DNA from: Mycoplasmopsis bovis PG45
GTDB lineage: Bacteria; Bacillota_I; Bacilli_A; Mycoplasmatales; Metamycoplasmataceae
NCBI RefSeq assembly: GCF_000183385.1
Contig: NC_014760.1
Location: forward strand, 186,001-250,000
Reading direction: 5' to 3'
DNA length: 64,000 nucleotides
This document shows, one piece after another, positions 34,939 through 47,657 of this stretch; the first letter of the stretch is position 1, and each line of letters starts with the position of its first letter. Position numbers and translations under genes: made by a program. The notes beneath the pieces were generated by a model. That model had not been told where the DNA came from, searched no databases, and was given only the letters and a program-made list of their open reading frames with translations.

Positions 34939-34971
34939 AAAAAGCCAAGTTATATCACCTGGCTTTTTTTG
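34939..34971. terminator. Terminator of the transfer operon
   Basis: AAAGCCAAGTTATATCACCT and GGCTTTTTTT form a stem directly after the stop codon of the giant surface-protein gene on the minus strand. Confidence 0.78.
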
Positions 34972-36263
34972 CTTTAATTGTCCTTATAAGTTTTAATAGG
35001 TCTTTGTTTTTTCTTTTGCTTCTTAACTACACTTTTTCCAGCCTTAAAGCCTTTTTTGTTTAGATAGTTTCTAATACCAAAAACAGTTCCTGATATTAGT
35101 CCTAATGTTGCAATAGCTCCAACAGTTCAACCTGCATAGCTTGCAACTTTGCTAAGAGTACTTCTTATATCTTCACCATTTGTGTCTTTTCTATGTGGGT
35201 CTTTTTCCAACTCAGAAATTCATTCAGGATCTTTAGTTGGGTTAAATGAGCTACTAATATTATTAATAACTGGTAAGAATGCAAAGCCTATAGCATTTTC
35301 TTTAGGAATTAGTATGTATATTTTGTTTCTAACTTTATTATCTAGCCCATTATTAAAGTTTCTGTTCTCTATTTCTTTAATTTTATTAGCTATAGCTTCT
35401 TCATATCTTTGGCGTAGCTTTTCATCAGTAATACTTGTTGGTATTATTACTTCCTTGCCTAAAATAGTTACTTTATTTTTCTCTTTAAGAACACTATTTA
35501 CAGCATTATCATATTTTTCCTTAAACTCTTTATTCTCAGGTTTATTTAAGTCTGCTATATCCATTACCAAGTCTAAATTATAAAATGCTGTGCTTAGTCA
35601 AGCAATTAAATATTCCTTATTAAATCTATAGTTTAATGGCTCAGTTATCTTTGATACTTGGTCAATTATTTTCTCTTTTATCTTGCTTAATTTAGTTTCA
35701 CTGATAATAACAGGATTATTTAAGAATATCTCATTAAGCAGGCTTAAATCAACATATTTGCTTGAATCAGGATTATATCCTGGTGGTCAAGTGTTTGGAT
35801 CATTCGGATCAAAACCTGAAGGTCAAGTTCCTGGATTGTTAGGATCAAAGTTTGATCTACCACCATTAGGATTGTTTTCATCAAAGCTTGATGAAGAATT
35901 GCCTGGGTTATTTATAGGATCATATGATGGATCACTTGATCCATCTATAGGTTTCTTTTTAGGATCAGATATATTTTGAAACTCAAATACTATTTGATTG
36001 TGCAGGTTGGCATTTAGTGGTGTTATGATAGCAGTAAAAGTGTTGAACTTATTATATTGTCTAGTTTGAATATTTAATTCATATAAATTAGATATTTTAA
36101 CATTATAAATTCTTAAATTAAAAAGCACCTAATTTGAGTATTGGAAAAATAATACCAATTTTTGGTGGTTCTGACAAGAAAATGGCCTAAAGCATAAAAA
36201 AAGAATAAAGAAAAGATACTTTTGAGTACTCAAAAGTGCAAAATTTTGTGTTGATGTTAATTT

Positions 36264-37514
36264 TTATTGCATTTGCTTAGCGCATTTAAAGCCTGAGACA
36301 CCTTTATAAATTCTTGGATGTGAATTTATAAAATCGGCTATTGGTTTTAGATCTTGACCAACATATTTATCTATAGATTTTCCCTTTGGAATGTATCTTC
36401 TTAAAAGTCTGTGAGCATTTTCAATGCTACCTTTTTCTGATGATGAATAAGGATGACAATGGAAAATTTCTTTGATTGATTCTATCTCTGGAAGTTTGTA
36501 ATTTTCGCTTCCATTATCAATAGTTAATGTGTCAATAACAAGATTATTGTCCTTAATTAATTTCTCCAAATTTTCTTTTATTGCTTTTGCATTTCTTCTA
36601 GAGAGCGTGCAATAAAACATTCTAGATTTTCTGTTGATTAATGTAAGAATGCAATAATTGTCAGATCTTAAACCAATTACAGTGTCCATTTCATAATCAT
36701 TGTCATTTAGTCTTAAATTAACTGATTCTGGACGTTCAGTAATAAGTTTGCCTATTGTCTTTTTCTTTGTCTCATGCTTTACTGTTGTTCTACTTCCATA
36801 TTTGCCGTTTGATTTATATGGAAGAATATCTAATTTTAGACCAAAAGCACTATGTTTAGCCAATATACGGTAAAAGTTTTGAACTGATGGAACATATGAA
36901 TTTTGAAGTTTTCCCTGTGCTTCTAGTTCTCTTATGTATTTAAAAATAATGCTTGCCACAGACTGTTTAACAGCTTTACTATCTAAGTTAAAACTATTTC
37001 TATTCTTCAAATAAAAGTACAGTAACTGTTTGTAAAACTTAAAAATGTCAATGTATTTCATAAGCAATTTAGAATTGTTTTCTAATCTTTTTGAATCATG
37101 TCTTGTTTCAATTAAATTCAAAAATTTGAGAGCACTAATTACATATATTGTTTTGCCTTTTAAGTCCATACCACACAATTTACATTTCTTTTGGTATTTA
37201 GCATAGCCACGCTTTGTTTCAATTGTAATTCTGTCAAATAAGTTATAAATTGATCTTGATTTAAATCCCACAATATTAGAAACAGTTTTCATATCATAGC
37301 CTGCAATTAGCCTTTCAAGAATTTCTTTAAGTCTCAACGGGCTAATGTTATTTTTATTGGTTTTGTGATTTGACTTGGTCAATATTTCATCTCAATTCGT
37401 TTCATCAATTACATAATGTACATAATTAAACTTGTACTTGCCGTGCACATTTAATTTCTTTTTAAGCAAGCATAGGTCAGTTGAATAACTAGTATTTTTG
37501 TCATTGCTAATCAT
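36264..37514 (-). CDS. IS30-family transposase
   Basis: A 416-residue transposase nearly identical to the one at 160-1410; a few substitutions are visible (for example Ile/Val in KGKTIYVIS and Thr/Ala in MFYCTLS). The DDE residues are all present (MDTVIGL, IDNGSEN, EKGSIEN). The nested IS entered at its start codon: the 6-bp duplication (37513-37518) overlaps the ATG. The coding frame is whole but it has lost its own promoter and ribosome-binding site, so expression depends on the inserted IS. Confidence 0.92.
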
Positions 37515-37518
37515 ATAT

Positions 37519-39187
37519 TAAAAAATTCCCAATTTTGGACACTATATAATTTTAATAATTTACTAAAAAATTCTTATTTTTGTCCATTAAATACATTAAA
37601 TTATCTAAATAATTAAATTTTCTTAAATTTAGAGCTAAAAAAGCTCTATTTTTTGTTCAATTTCATTAAAGAAAAGTTTAAAAAATTAAAAATAGGTGGT
37701 AAAATAAATATACATGTATAGTGTTTAACACATAAAAAAGGAGATATAAAAATGGCCATTCCTAAAGACATATTAAAAATTCCAAGACCATCTAGTACCA
37801 GAGTAAAAGCAACCTCAAAAGAAGGTATTTATAATGTTATACAAAGAACATCAATAAGAAAAAATGAAAAAATTATTCCTGTTGAAAAAGGAGTGATTGG
37901 AAAGATTATTAATGGTGTTTTTCAAAGCATAGAAAAGCAAACATATGAAGTAGATATTAAATCATATGGTTTATTTGCGCTAAATGAAAAATTAAACAAT
38001 CATATCTTTAGAGAACTTTTAAATTTTTATGATTTTGAAGATGCTAGAAAATTATATGTTATAGCCTCTTTAAGAACTATGTTTTCAGATATTAAAAACG
38101 AACATTTAAAACATGAGTATGATACAAATTTTATTTCTGAAATATACCCAAAATGTGCACTATCATTAAACACTATCTCAAGTTTTTTAGAGAAAATAGG
38201 TAAATCTAGTTCGAAGATGGAAGACTTTATGAATAAAAGATTAGAAGAGTTTTCAAACCACTCAATAGTTATTGATGGTATGTTGAAAAACAATACATCA
38301 GAAACTAACATTTTCTCTGAAATGTCTAGAAAGTCTAGAACTAAAGGCGCTCAAAACTTAAACCTTATTTATGCTTATGATATTAATGCACAAGAACCTG
38401 TTGCAAGTTCTGTTTACCCAGGAAATATGCTAGATTACACTGCTTTTAGAGACTTTTTAAGAACTTATAAGATTAAAAATGGATTCTTAATTCTTGATAG
38501 AGGATTTGATGATAAAGAATGTAAAAACTTAATGAGAGAAAAAAATATTAAATATTTAATGCCTATAAAAATAAATCATACTTTTAAAAAATTTAATTTA
38601 AAATCTGGATTTAATTTCACTTTTACCTATGATGACGACACGATAAGAGCAAAGAAAATTATCATCAACAACAAATATTATCTTTGTTATAAATCAACCC
38701 TAACTGAAATGGTAGAAAAGAAAAATTTCATAAGTCGTGCACACAAAAAAGGTGCGTATGATGAAATTAAATTACTAGAAAGAGAAAATCTTTTTGGATT
38801 AATAATTTTTGAGTGTAATTATGATTTGGACTTAAAAGATATTTATGTCGCATATAAAAAGAGATGAGAAATTGAATTGCTTTTTAAACAGTTTAAAAAT
38901 GTGCTTGAACAAAACGAAGCAAATGTTCAAGGAAACTATAGATTATTAGCAACTGAATTTATTAACTTTTTATCTTCAATTATGCTTTGCAGAATAAAAA
39001 ACCACCTCTTAAATAGTGGCGTTCTTGACAATAGAACAATTAGTGAAACTTTTAGATATTTATCGAAAATAATCAAGAAGAGAAAGTCTAGAAAAAGAGA
39101 AGAATGAGATGATGTTGAAACATTAAAATATATTAAAGAATTGAAGTCTATTTTAAAAATATAGTGTCCAAAATTGGGAATTTTTTA
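37519..39187 (+). mobile_element. IS4-superfamily element type A, copy 2 (nested in IS30)
   Basis: 1669 bp with terminal inverted repeats (TAAAAAATTCCCAATTTTGG at the left end) and the 6-bp duplication ATATAT at 37513-37518 and 39188-39193. It is one base longer than copy 1 because copy 1 lost an A. Confidence 0.92.
37752..39164 (+). CDS. IS4-superfamily transposase (intact)
   Basis: A 470-residue transposase read through two TGA Trp codons (38868 and 39105). DDE residues: VIDGMLKN, LILDRGFDD and the Glu of YKKRWEIELLFKQFK, the Y-R-E signature of the IS4/IS1634 group. The ATG is preceded by AAAGGAGATATAAAA. It ends close to the right inverted repeat. This is the only intact type A copy in the window and could mobilise the defective copy at 22677. 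Confidence 0.92.
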
Positions 39188-42100
39188 ATATATAATGTAA
39201 AAGCCTTTCTTTTTTTTAATTCAATACTCAAATTTTAACAAAAGGCAACAAAAAGCGCCGCAAGTTAACTTGTGGTGCTTTTTGCTTTGTTAATGAATAA
39301 GATATTTTAACATCTTTGTCTATTTCAATAGGCGTGGTTTTACCTTGATTATATTTTTTAAATTCATCATGTATTTTAGTGTTTATGAATTCACTAATTT
39401 TCTCAGCATTTTGTTTATGTGTGCCTTTTGAATAGTCAATGTTAATTTTATGTCTTGTTTCAATTGGTAATCTACTTAAGTCAATTGGTGGGTAGTAAAT
39501 ATGATGAGCATTGTTTTTAAGATAAAACTTCTTGAAGCTAAATTGTTTGTAATTTGGATTGGTAGGAACCAGTGTAAATTCAACTCCTTGTGATTTAGAA
39601 GCATCATTTGTTTCAACTTTTAATGCACTATCTAGCCAATATTTTTTATCATTACTGCTTCATTCTTTAATTTCTCATCCTGAGTCTTCATATATGTTAT
39701 GTTCTTTTAAACGAGTATTTCCCCTAATATGGCTTTTAATATAGTTTGTAACTATATTTTCAACTTCTTTTCTATATTTCTCTTTAACTGATTCATCTTG
39801 TTCAGTAGCATATGTTAGACCATTTAAATTTGGTAATTCATTTCAATGAACAGATGTTTCAAATATGTTTTCATATTTAGTATCTTGAGAATTGATATTA
39901 GGAAAGTATTTTTTAAAATCATATTTTAAGTTAACAAATTCTAAGTATTTGTATATAAAGTCATTGTATGGCATTTTAGCTAACTCAGCAAATGTTAATC
40001 CTGTTGTAGCTGTTAAGTATTTTGATAAAGGCTCAGAAATTCAGTTATTAGAATGTAAAAATGGTTGGAAGTAGTTTGTTAGTTTGTTTCCCCATTCATC
40101 ATATAGCCTGTATTTAACTGTTTCATAGAAATAAGACTTAGGGTCATTATCTTCATCAATTAAAACTAATAAAGCATTAGAAAATGTTGGTATTTCTTGA
40201 CTATTATTAGTTGCATAAACTAATCAAATTCCTTCATCAGAAAAGTATGAAAACTCACTTGTATTATTTTGAAATGGTAATGGTTCAGGAAGAGTATCAG
40301 TTTTAACATATGTAACAACTTTTTTACCACTTCTGTATTCAGTTTTTTTATCAAAAAGCTTCTTTTTATAGTATTTAACATTTGTTAATGCTGAATCATA
40401 TTTTAAATTTCTAAGAGCACCTTTACCTAATACGTGAGAATCAACATATATACCAAAATCTACCTTTTGCTTAATGTCATAAAGCAATGAAGGATATGTA
40501 AAATGGAGTTTATCATCTAAGCCATGTTTTTTTAAATTATCATTACTTATTCATAAAATTTCTTTCTTAGTTCCTGTAGCTGGATCTATGAAAGGATCAT
40601 AATTAGGGTTAGGAATTTCTTTCTTTTTATCATCTAAAAGTGGCTGACCTTTTTTATCAAGCAAAATTTTTGATATTAATTGTTTTTGATCAGGGTTTTT
40701 ATCAGGATCTCAGCCATATCATTTGATAATTTGAGTAAAAAACTTTTGAATTATTTGATATTTAACAATATATTGCTCATCAATCTGGCCTGAGTTGTTT
40801 GAACCTGTTTTAAAGCGCTGTAAGTGAATTTCATATTCATTAGTTGGTTGCTTCTCTTTTTCTTTATCTTTAATTTCCTTAGTATCAGCAACAACTCTAA
40901 AGTCAATTAGCTTTTTCTTAAATTCTTTATTTAAAACATCAACTTTTTGCTTATTAATTAACATAATATCTGTTTCATCATCGTCAGAAACAAATTTAAT
41001 ATCAATTGGTGAGCCAACTAAAAAAGTTCCATGATCATATTTCTTTTGCCTATCTGGTTTTTTTATTTGTTTAGCTACAGTTTGTTGTCAAAAATCTAAT
41101 TTTCTTTCTCTGTTGTAATAGTTTTCTCAATCCTGAAGAGTTTTTATTGCTTGTGAATATCCAAACTTTATTGTTAAGTTATCTCTTAGGTTTAAACCAC
41201 GTTCTTTTCTATCAGTTTTATCTTTAGCCTTTTTGTATTGTCTGTATAAACTTGATTCAGTAAGCTCAACTTTTACTTCATCATAAGTATTAATACCACT
41301 TGTAAGTTCTTTAAGCATATTAGTAAATTTACTAATATTATAACTTTGAGCTTTAGTAGCAGGATTTGAAGCACTTTCAAGAGTTGTTATTAATTCTGCT
41401 GTTTTATCAGCTCCATTTTTAGTAACACTAACTAATCTTTTGATTATTCTAGCTGTTTTTTCTTTTGAACCTACTACTTCAGGTGTTTCTGAAAGCTTTA
41501 TTTTTCAACCATCAGATAAAATATGCTCCTTAATAGCTGTTTTTTCTTGTAACTTTTGTACATTAGTTTTTAATGGAAATTTCTTACTATCTATGTCAAC
41601 AGGCAATGATTCATCTAGGTCTCCCATAACATCAGAATCTATTGTTATTTTGCCATTACTTACAATTAATGAGTTTTCTGAATAAGCATTCTTTAGGCCA
41701 TTAAAAATAGTGTTAAGATCTTTAAATTTAATATTTTCAGATAAATCATAGTATTCATCTTTGGTTGAGTCGTATTCTAAAGTAACCTTTACTTCAGGAT
41801 TGGCTGAGTAGGCTCAATAACTTCTAAAAGTATTAAGTATTTTATGTGATTTATAAAAATCTGCTTTTTCTCAAGGTCTTTCGTAGTTTTTAAGCATGTT
41901 TTTAGAATCTTCAGTTAGATCAAAACCTACAATCTCTATATTTTTAAAAGCATTTGGATTAGGATAATAATGTACTATCTCGCCTTGCCAAGGATCTCTA
42001 TCATCAACTCATTCTTTTGGCGGGTTTACTTTGTCATTAATTTTTTCTTTAATGCCTGAAATGTCTATAGTAGGATACGTATATCTATCCTTATCTTGAT

Positions 42101-44037
42101 ATGGTTTAATGTCACCTTCTATACTACCTTTTTCATAGTCTCATCAAAAAAATCTTTTTGCTTTGGAAGTTACGGGCCCACTATAAGGGTAATCTAGCCC
42201 AATATTATTAGGCAATCTGTAACCACCATAAACAGGCGGGTTTAATATAATTCTTGGTGGGTTATGAAAATATTTAGTTCCGCTTGCTGGAAATTTAAAA
42301 TCCTTGCCAAACACATTGTATTTGATGTTTGCGTCTCAATCAAATTGATCAACTCCAACTAAATATGGCTGATCTAATAATTCATTCCATTTATAAGTAA
42401 ATGTTCGCTTTTCTCTTTTTTTATAAACACCTGACTTAAACTCATCAATTTGGCTAAACCTGCCATCTATGTATGATCTATTAAAATTACTATCTAATGC
42501 TGATAATAATTTATTAGTATTTAAAAATGCTGAACTAGTGCTTTTTAAAGAACTAGCACTAATTAAAGCAAAAGGGAGTAAACTCCCTAATGCTGGCACT
42601 AAAATATATTTATATTTTCTACCTTTCATTATTATTACTCTCCTTTATCAAAAAATAGTTCTTTTTCTACATCATTAAAATGTAAATTAATTGAATAACG
42701 TTCATTATTTGAAATAGTTGCTAATACCTTTCCCCTTTGTCTTGAAGCAATAAACTTAACTTCTGAATCTAATAACTGATTAGAGTTTTTATAAAAGCCT
42801 TTAACAGTTTCAATATCATTGTCTAACAGTCCAAAAAAGAATGAATAAGAACAGTTATTTATTATTCTAGAAGCCATTTCAGCTACTGAAGCTGTTTGCT
42901 TATAGTCTGAAGGGTTTTGAGTAGTGTGTATTGTTCCACAGTCTAGCTTACGCACTAATTTAGTAGTATCAGCAATATACTCTAATGTTGTAATATTCTT
43001 TTCATTAATGTATAAGTGTTCTTCATCAATGCATAAAGCAGAATATTTAATGAGCTTTTGCATCTCTTTCATACTCAAAATTTTTACATTATTCTCTTGC
43101 TTGTATTCTTTAATAATAATTTTGTTATTTAGTGCATTATTAAAGATAAATTCATTAATTAAGCTAAGAAGCACCATAATACCTAATCTAGCTGTAATTG
43201 AGCCTTGTGTATCTGTTAAATTATCATTTTTAAACACGACTACATCATTATTAATGCTTACTGTTGTATGGCCATTATAAAGTTCTCTTAAGTTACTATT
43301 GTTTTCAAATTCAATACTTAATAACTCTGCAAAGTCTAGTATTTCTTTTTGTCTTTGTTCTCTATCATGATGGTCTTCAGGTATTTCATACTCTCTCATT
43401 GACTTAATTAAGTCTGACATTGTTGGTCACTCTTCATATGTAAAGTCTGACACTCTATTTAGCTTATAAATTCCCCATTTTTCATACAAATTAATTATTT
43501 GTTGTCTTAAAATAGCTGATTTTTTGCTATCTAAATTATCAAAGACAATTGAGAAAAACTTATTTAGTCAGTTTAAATGGTTATTTACAATAGATTTAAT
43601 ATTAGCCTTATCTACTTCATCTTCACTTCTTGCTATAAATGATCTTACTTGTAATGGATTAATAGTTGTTCCTGAGCCACTTCCTAAGTCAATAATTTGA
43701 CCGCCTAAAGTGTTAGCTCATTTTATGTATTCAGCTTGTGGGTCAATTACAATAGCAATATTGCCTGCTGATACAGCATTTGTTAGAATTTTTTTAGTAA
43801 ATGTTGACTTACCCATACCAGGTGTACCTAATATCATTACATTATGGTTTGTTCTATATTGAGTAAGTTTGAACATATTTCAAACTAATGCTTCATCGCT
43901 TTCTCTTAGTTCTTTTCCAACTAAAAGACTATTGCCATCATTAAGTAATTTTCTATGAATTGGATAGCCTACAGCTTGGTTTAATGATGTTATTTGGTAA
44001 TATTCTCTATCTAATTTAGTAATAGGGAAGTTTATAA

Positions 44038-45688
44038 TAAAAAAGTTTTAGTGTAATGCTATATTTCTAACAATTCCGCAAGGTCTTGAACATATTTCAA
44101 CACCTTGCGTTTTTTTCATTCTGTATTATTTATTACTTCAACTTTGTAACTTCTCAAATATTCTATAATCTGTCTGAATGAGTAGTTTTGATGAAGATTT
44201 AGTCTTATAAAATTGTTCTTAACTTTTGTCGCAATTATTAGTGACAAGTAGTTTATAAACTCTGTTGTGTAAACTTTCATTTCTGAATGAACTCTTGTTT
44301 TTGATAGTTCCAAAATATTTTTGTAAAAGTTAAACATTTCTTCAATTTCTCATCTTTGATCATATAGTGTGTATACATCCTCTAATGAAAGGTCAACATT
44401 GGATTCAAAAACAATGACACCAAAAAATTGATTATTTTTATTGAATTCATCAATGTTAAATGTATTTCTTTTTAGATGTTTTTGATAGTTTCCAACACTT
44501 TCTTTGCCAGCTATTTCTAAGTCTTTAAATAGATAAAAAAACTTTCCATTTATTTGCTTTTTAGACCCTAGTAATTGCTTATCTTTAATTTTCACAGGAG
44601 TCAAGTTTTCATCAAGTTTTTCTTCTCTAATTAATGTTGTATTTCTCTTTAATGGCAAAAGATACTTAACATTTTTATTCTGTTCTAAAAGCTCTGTAAT
44701 TGCTTTAGTTCTAAAGCCTTTATCAGCAACTAATATTTCGCCAGTGCTAGGCACATTTTCCAAAAAGTCCTCAAAAATAGTCGAATCCAGCATATTTCCT
44801 TGGTATGGTCTGTGATAAATTGGCTCTTTGGTATATAAGACACAAGTGTAAAGTAAGGTAAAATCTTTGCTACCTTTAACCTTGCCTTTTCTTGATCATT
44901 GAGAAAAAGTTACTTCATCTGAATTATAAGATTTAAGTGTGCCATCAATAATTTGCACTCTACCTTTAAACTCATTTATTCTATCTAACATGAAGTTATG
45001 TATATTTGAATATGCTCTACCAGTTTTTTCAAAGAAGTCTGGTAATAATGATTCAGATAAACCAACCTTTTTAAATAATTCAGACATAAATGAAGTTTCA
45101 TAGTAAAACTTTAAATCACGATTAACGGCTTTTGGATAGGCACATCTAAGAATAGCAATTACATATAATTTGTAAGCTGTTGATGAATCAAAATGTGTTA
45201 GTAATTTTTCCAAAATATCATTGCTATTTTTTGTAAAAATTGCTATGTTACCATAGTCTTTTATATCTGTTTTTTCTTGATTTTTCTTAGATCTTGTACC
45301 TACTGGGATAGGTGTTTCAAAAGGAACAAATTTGTAATCTACTATTTCGCCAACAATTGCCAAATCTTTTGGAATTGCTTTTCCATTCACATATTTGCTG
45401 GTTCTTTTTACAACTTTAAATTTTCCAAAGTAATTCTTTACAACTGTGTTTTTAGGTCTTTCAACTTGTCTTATTTCAACTGGAATTGCCATTTTCAAAT
45501 TCTCCTAAATATATAGCATTATAACTATATTATAACACAAAATTTAAATAGAGAAATAAATAAAATTAATTTTTTTATGATGACATTAGCAGCATTTTTT
45601 AAGTCTTTGTCAGAAAAATAAATAAAAAAATGTCTACATTGTTCAAAATGCGACATTTTGTATAGTATTATGGGGTATAACTTTTATA
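44038..45688 (-). mobile_element. IS4-superfamily element type C in traE
   Basis: 1651 bp, flanked by the 6-bp duplication TTATAA (44032-44037 and 45689-45694). The imperfect terminal inverted repeats share AAAGTT and CTATA words. Removing it with one duplication restores the traE frame. Confidence 0.87.
44059..45492 (-). CDS. IS4-superfamily transposase, type C
   Basis: A 477-residue transposase distantly related to the type A enzyme (similar MAIP start). DDE residues: VQIIDGTLKS, ILVADKGFRTK and YDQRWEIEEMFNFYKN. ATG 45492 has AGGAGAATT upstream; a TTG at 45498 is an unlikely alternative. It reads through TGA codons as Trp and ends near the left inverted repeat. The frame is intact, so the element may be active. 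Confidence 0.9.
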
Positions 45689-47061
45689 TTATAACATCTA
45701 AAAAGCCTTCAAATTGCCTAAATAATAATGAGTTTGTGCCAAAATTTTCTTTTGCTCAAGTATTCTTTAACTTAATATTAGCTGCTCTTTGTTCTTGTCT
45801 GTCTTTTACAGTATCAAAAACAAAAATGTTTGCATCAAATAGCTTGTAATTTTCTTGTTGAACTTGTTCAATCATTGCAAGTATTGCTCGTTCTTCAATG
45901 CTTGATGAGAACTTACCAACTATTGTATGATCCACATTCATTGAATCTTCATTTCTTTTAGCTGCCTTATCAAGCAACTTATTAATAGCATTTTGATCAT
46001 TGTAAGGGAATAAATTTCATACAATAGTGCCTGAAATTGTAAACATTTGCTTAAGTCATTGGGCATTAAGCCTGTTTGCTGTTTTACCAACACATTTAAC
46101 ACTATATTGATTGCCATTTATAGAGATAGTATCTCTATTAAAAATAACTTCATCATAAGCAAATAGTTGATCCAGGCTGTTTTTTTGATTATAAATACCA
46201 CTTAAATTTAAATAGCTATGAATTTCTTCATCACTTTTACCAAAGCGATTTAATTGGTTTAAAAATTTAAGTAATTCAAAGTCTTGTAATTTATTGTAAG
46301 TAAATAGTCCCAAGTCATTGATCTTTTGCTCAAATGTTATATACATTTCTTCAAGTGAATCAATTGTTGGTGCATTAATTACTAAGTAAAAAACACTTGC
46401 TGTATTTTCAGTTTCTAATTTTGAAAAGTCATCAATATTTGCTTGATAATATTTGCTTCAAAATTCATTATTTTTGTTTAATAATTGTTTATTTTTAGAT
46501 GAGTTATTAATATATTCTTTATTTTTATCATACTTAATTTGTTCATCTAGTTTAATAATTGAAATTTTATGTTTAAAGCTGTCTAAAATTCTTGCAAAAT
46601 TGTCAATTAATCTTATCTGTGTATCAGCATTTTCTTTTCAAATATCTTGCCCATTTATTTGCAAAACCATAAAGTAATTATTGTGTTCAGTTTTGCTAAA
46701 TAATTTATTGGTAAATATTTTGTTTTTAACAACATCAGATGAAACTAGTGATGAATATGGGTTTAAATCAGCACTGTCTCTTTCTTTATTGTTAGATATC
46801 ACCTTTGCAAATTTATGGGGCATTGACTTGAATTTAAACATTCTAATCAAAAGCTCATATATTTTACAATTCTGGCCTGATGGCAATATAAGTATTAGTA
46901 AAGTGAAAAACATAATAGCAAATACTATTCACTTATATTGCAATGCAAAAGGCCTAAAAGCTAAAAAAGATACTAAAAAAGAAATTAATATAACAATGAA
47001 GAATTCAATAACATCTTTTCAAGAAAAAACTCTTGTTATTTTAATTTTCTTGTATTTTAAT

Positions 47062-47657
47062 CTATTGGGTTGTAGCATTTGTTCCTTTGTTTAAATTAGA
47101 ATGATCGGGTTGTCTAGTTATTGTTTCACTAAGCATTGAATTTACGTTTTTATCTTTTTTGTTTTGTCTATCGACAATGTTTTCTCAATTTGCTTCTTTT
47201 CCACGACTCTCTCAGTACTTGTTCCTTTGTTCTTCATGTGATAAGTGGGTAAGGTTGTTTTCTTTTGCAAACTGAGTAACTTTTGCATCATGTTGCTTAA
47301 TTTGCTCTTGTTGTTTTTGTAGTTCCTGTTTTTCTTTCTTTTTATCTTTCTTTTGTAAAACAGTATTTTCTACTATGCTATAAACTGCATTCTTAGCTTT
47401 TTCTCTAGCTACTACTTTAGCTATGCCTTTTAAATTGAACTTTTCAGTTTTTACTTTAAATAAATTAGCTGTTATAGTAGTTCTTAATAAATTTTGTGGT
47501 TTAAACACACTAATAGCACCTGCTAGATCACCATCGCTAATGGCTTTTAATTGCTGTTCAGCAATTTTAAATCCTACACGTGCTGCAGGCTTAGCAAGCT
47601 TGCCATAAGGTACGAAATTTAGTGCGAACTGCCCTGCTTTGGAAGCAAGGCTAATTA
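47062..47657 (-). CDS. Basic C-terminal domain, probably expressed by frameshift from the TrbL-like gene
   Basis: About 198 codons without an ATG near the start. It begins IISLASKAGQFALNFVPYGK and runs to a Lys/Gln/Glu-rich coiled-coil region (KKDKKKEKQELQKQQEQ) and a hydrophilic tail. It follows the membrane gene at 47655-48728 directly in a different frame, across a run of seven A. A fusion would give a ~550-residue VirB6/TrbL-like protein with a soluble tail. A GTG start at 47508 for a shorter product is also possible. It overlaps traE by 17 bp. Confidence 0.65.

Larger units (their letters stand above)
34455..34973. other. Non-coding region between the surface-protein gene and the ABC-3C operon
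   Basis: About 520 bp without genes. It holds two near-identical terminators (34645-34676, 34939-34971) and two TAATTA arrays, one before each terminator (34586-34635 and 34861-34931). Array plus terminator is thus duplicated here. The ABC-3C promoter must lie in 34455-34585. Confidence 0.7.
36104..39299 (-). mobile_element. IS30-family element, copy 2, carrying a nested IS
   Basis: Flanked by AGATATTTTAACAT at 36090-36103 and 39300-39313. It is inverted relative to copy 1 at 50-1570. Without the nested element and its 6-bp duplication it is 1522 bp. Confidence 0.92.
34974..42629 (-). pseudogene. Giant ICE surface protein, interrupted by IS30
   Basis: Two pieces, 39300-42629 and 34974-36089, form one frame of 1482 codons once the IS30 insertion and one copy of the 14-bp duplication AGATATTTTAACAT are removed. 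The 1481-residue product begins MKGRKYKYILVPALGSLLPF (signal/anchor), has a very long hydrophilic body, a Pro/Gly/Asn/Ser-rich linker with FDPNNPGT-like repeats near the C-terminus, a final membrane segment (YAGWTVGAIATLGLISGTVF) and a basic cytoplasmic tail. It starts 5 bp after the traE stop, so it belongs to the transfer operon. As it stands only the N-terminal ~1110 residues can be made, without the C-terminal anchor. Confidence 0.88.
42635..47078 (-). pseudogene. traE: VirB4/TraE conjugation ATPase, interrupted by an IS
   Basis: Two pieces, 45695-47078 and 42635-44037, join in frame into 929 codons (RQFEGFLDVI/NFPITKLDREYY) when the IS at 44038-45688 and one TTATAA are removed. The N-terminal part has two membrane segments and a VirB4-like domain. 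The C-terminal part has Walker A LGTPGMGKSTFTKK, IVIDPQAEYIKWA, Walker B region YSALCIDEEHLY and the VirB4 motif TIHTTQNPSDY. The ATG at 47078 has AAAGGA upstream and overlaps the preceding frame by 17 bp. The ATPase motor should power the transfer channel; the insertion removes both Walker motifs from the N-terminal product. Confidence 0.92.
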
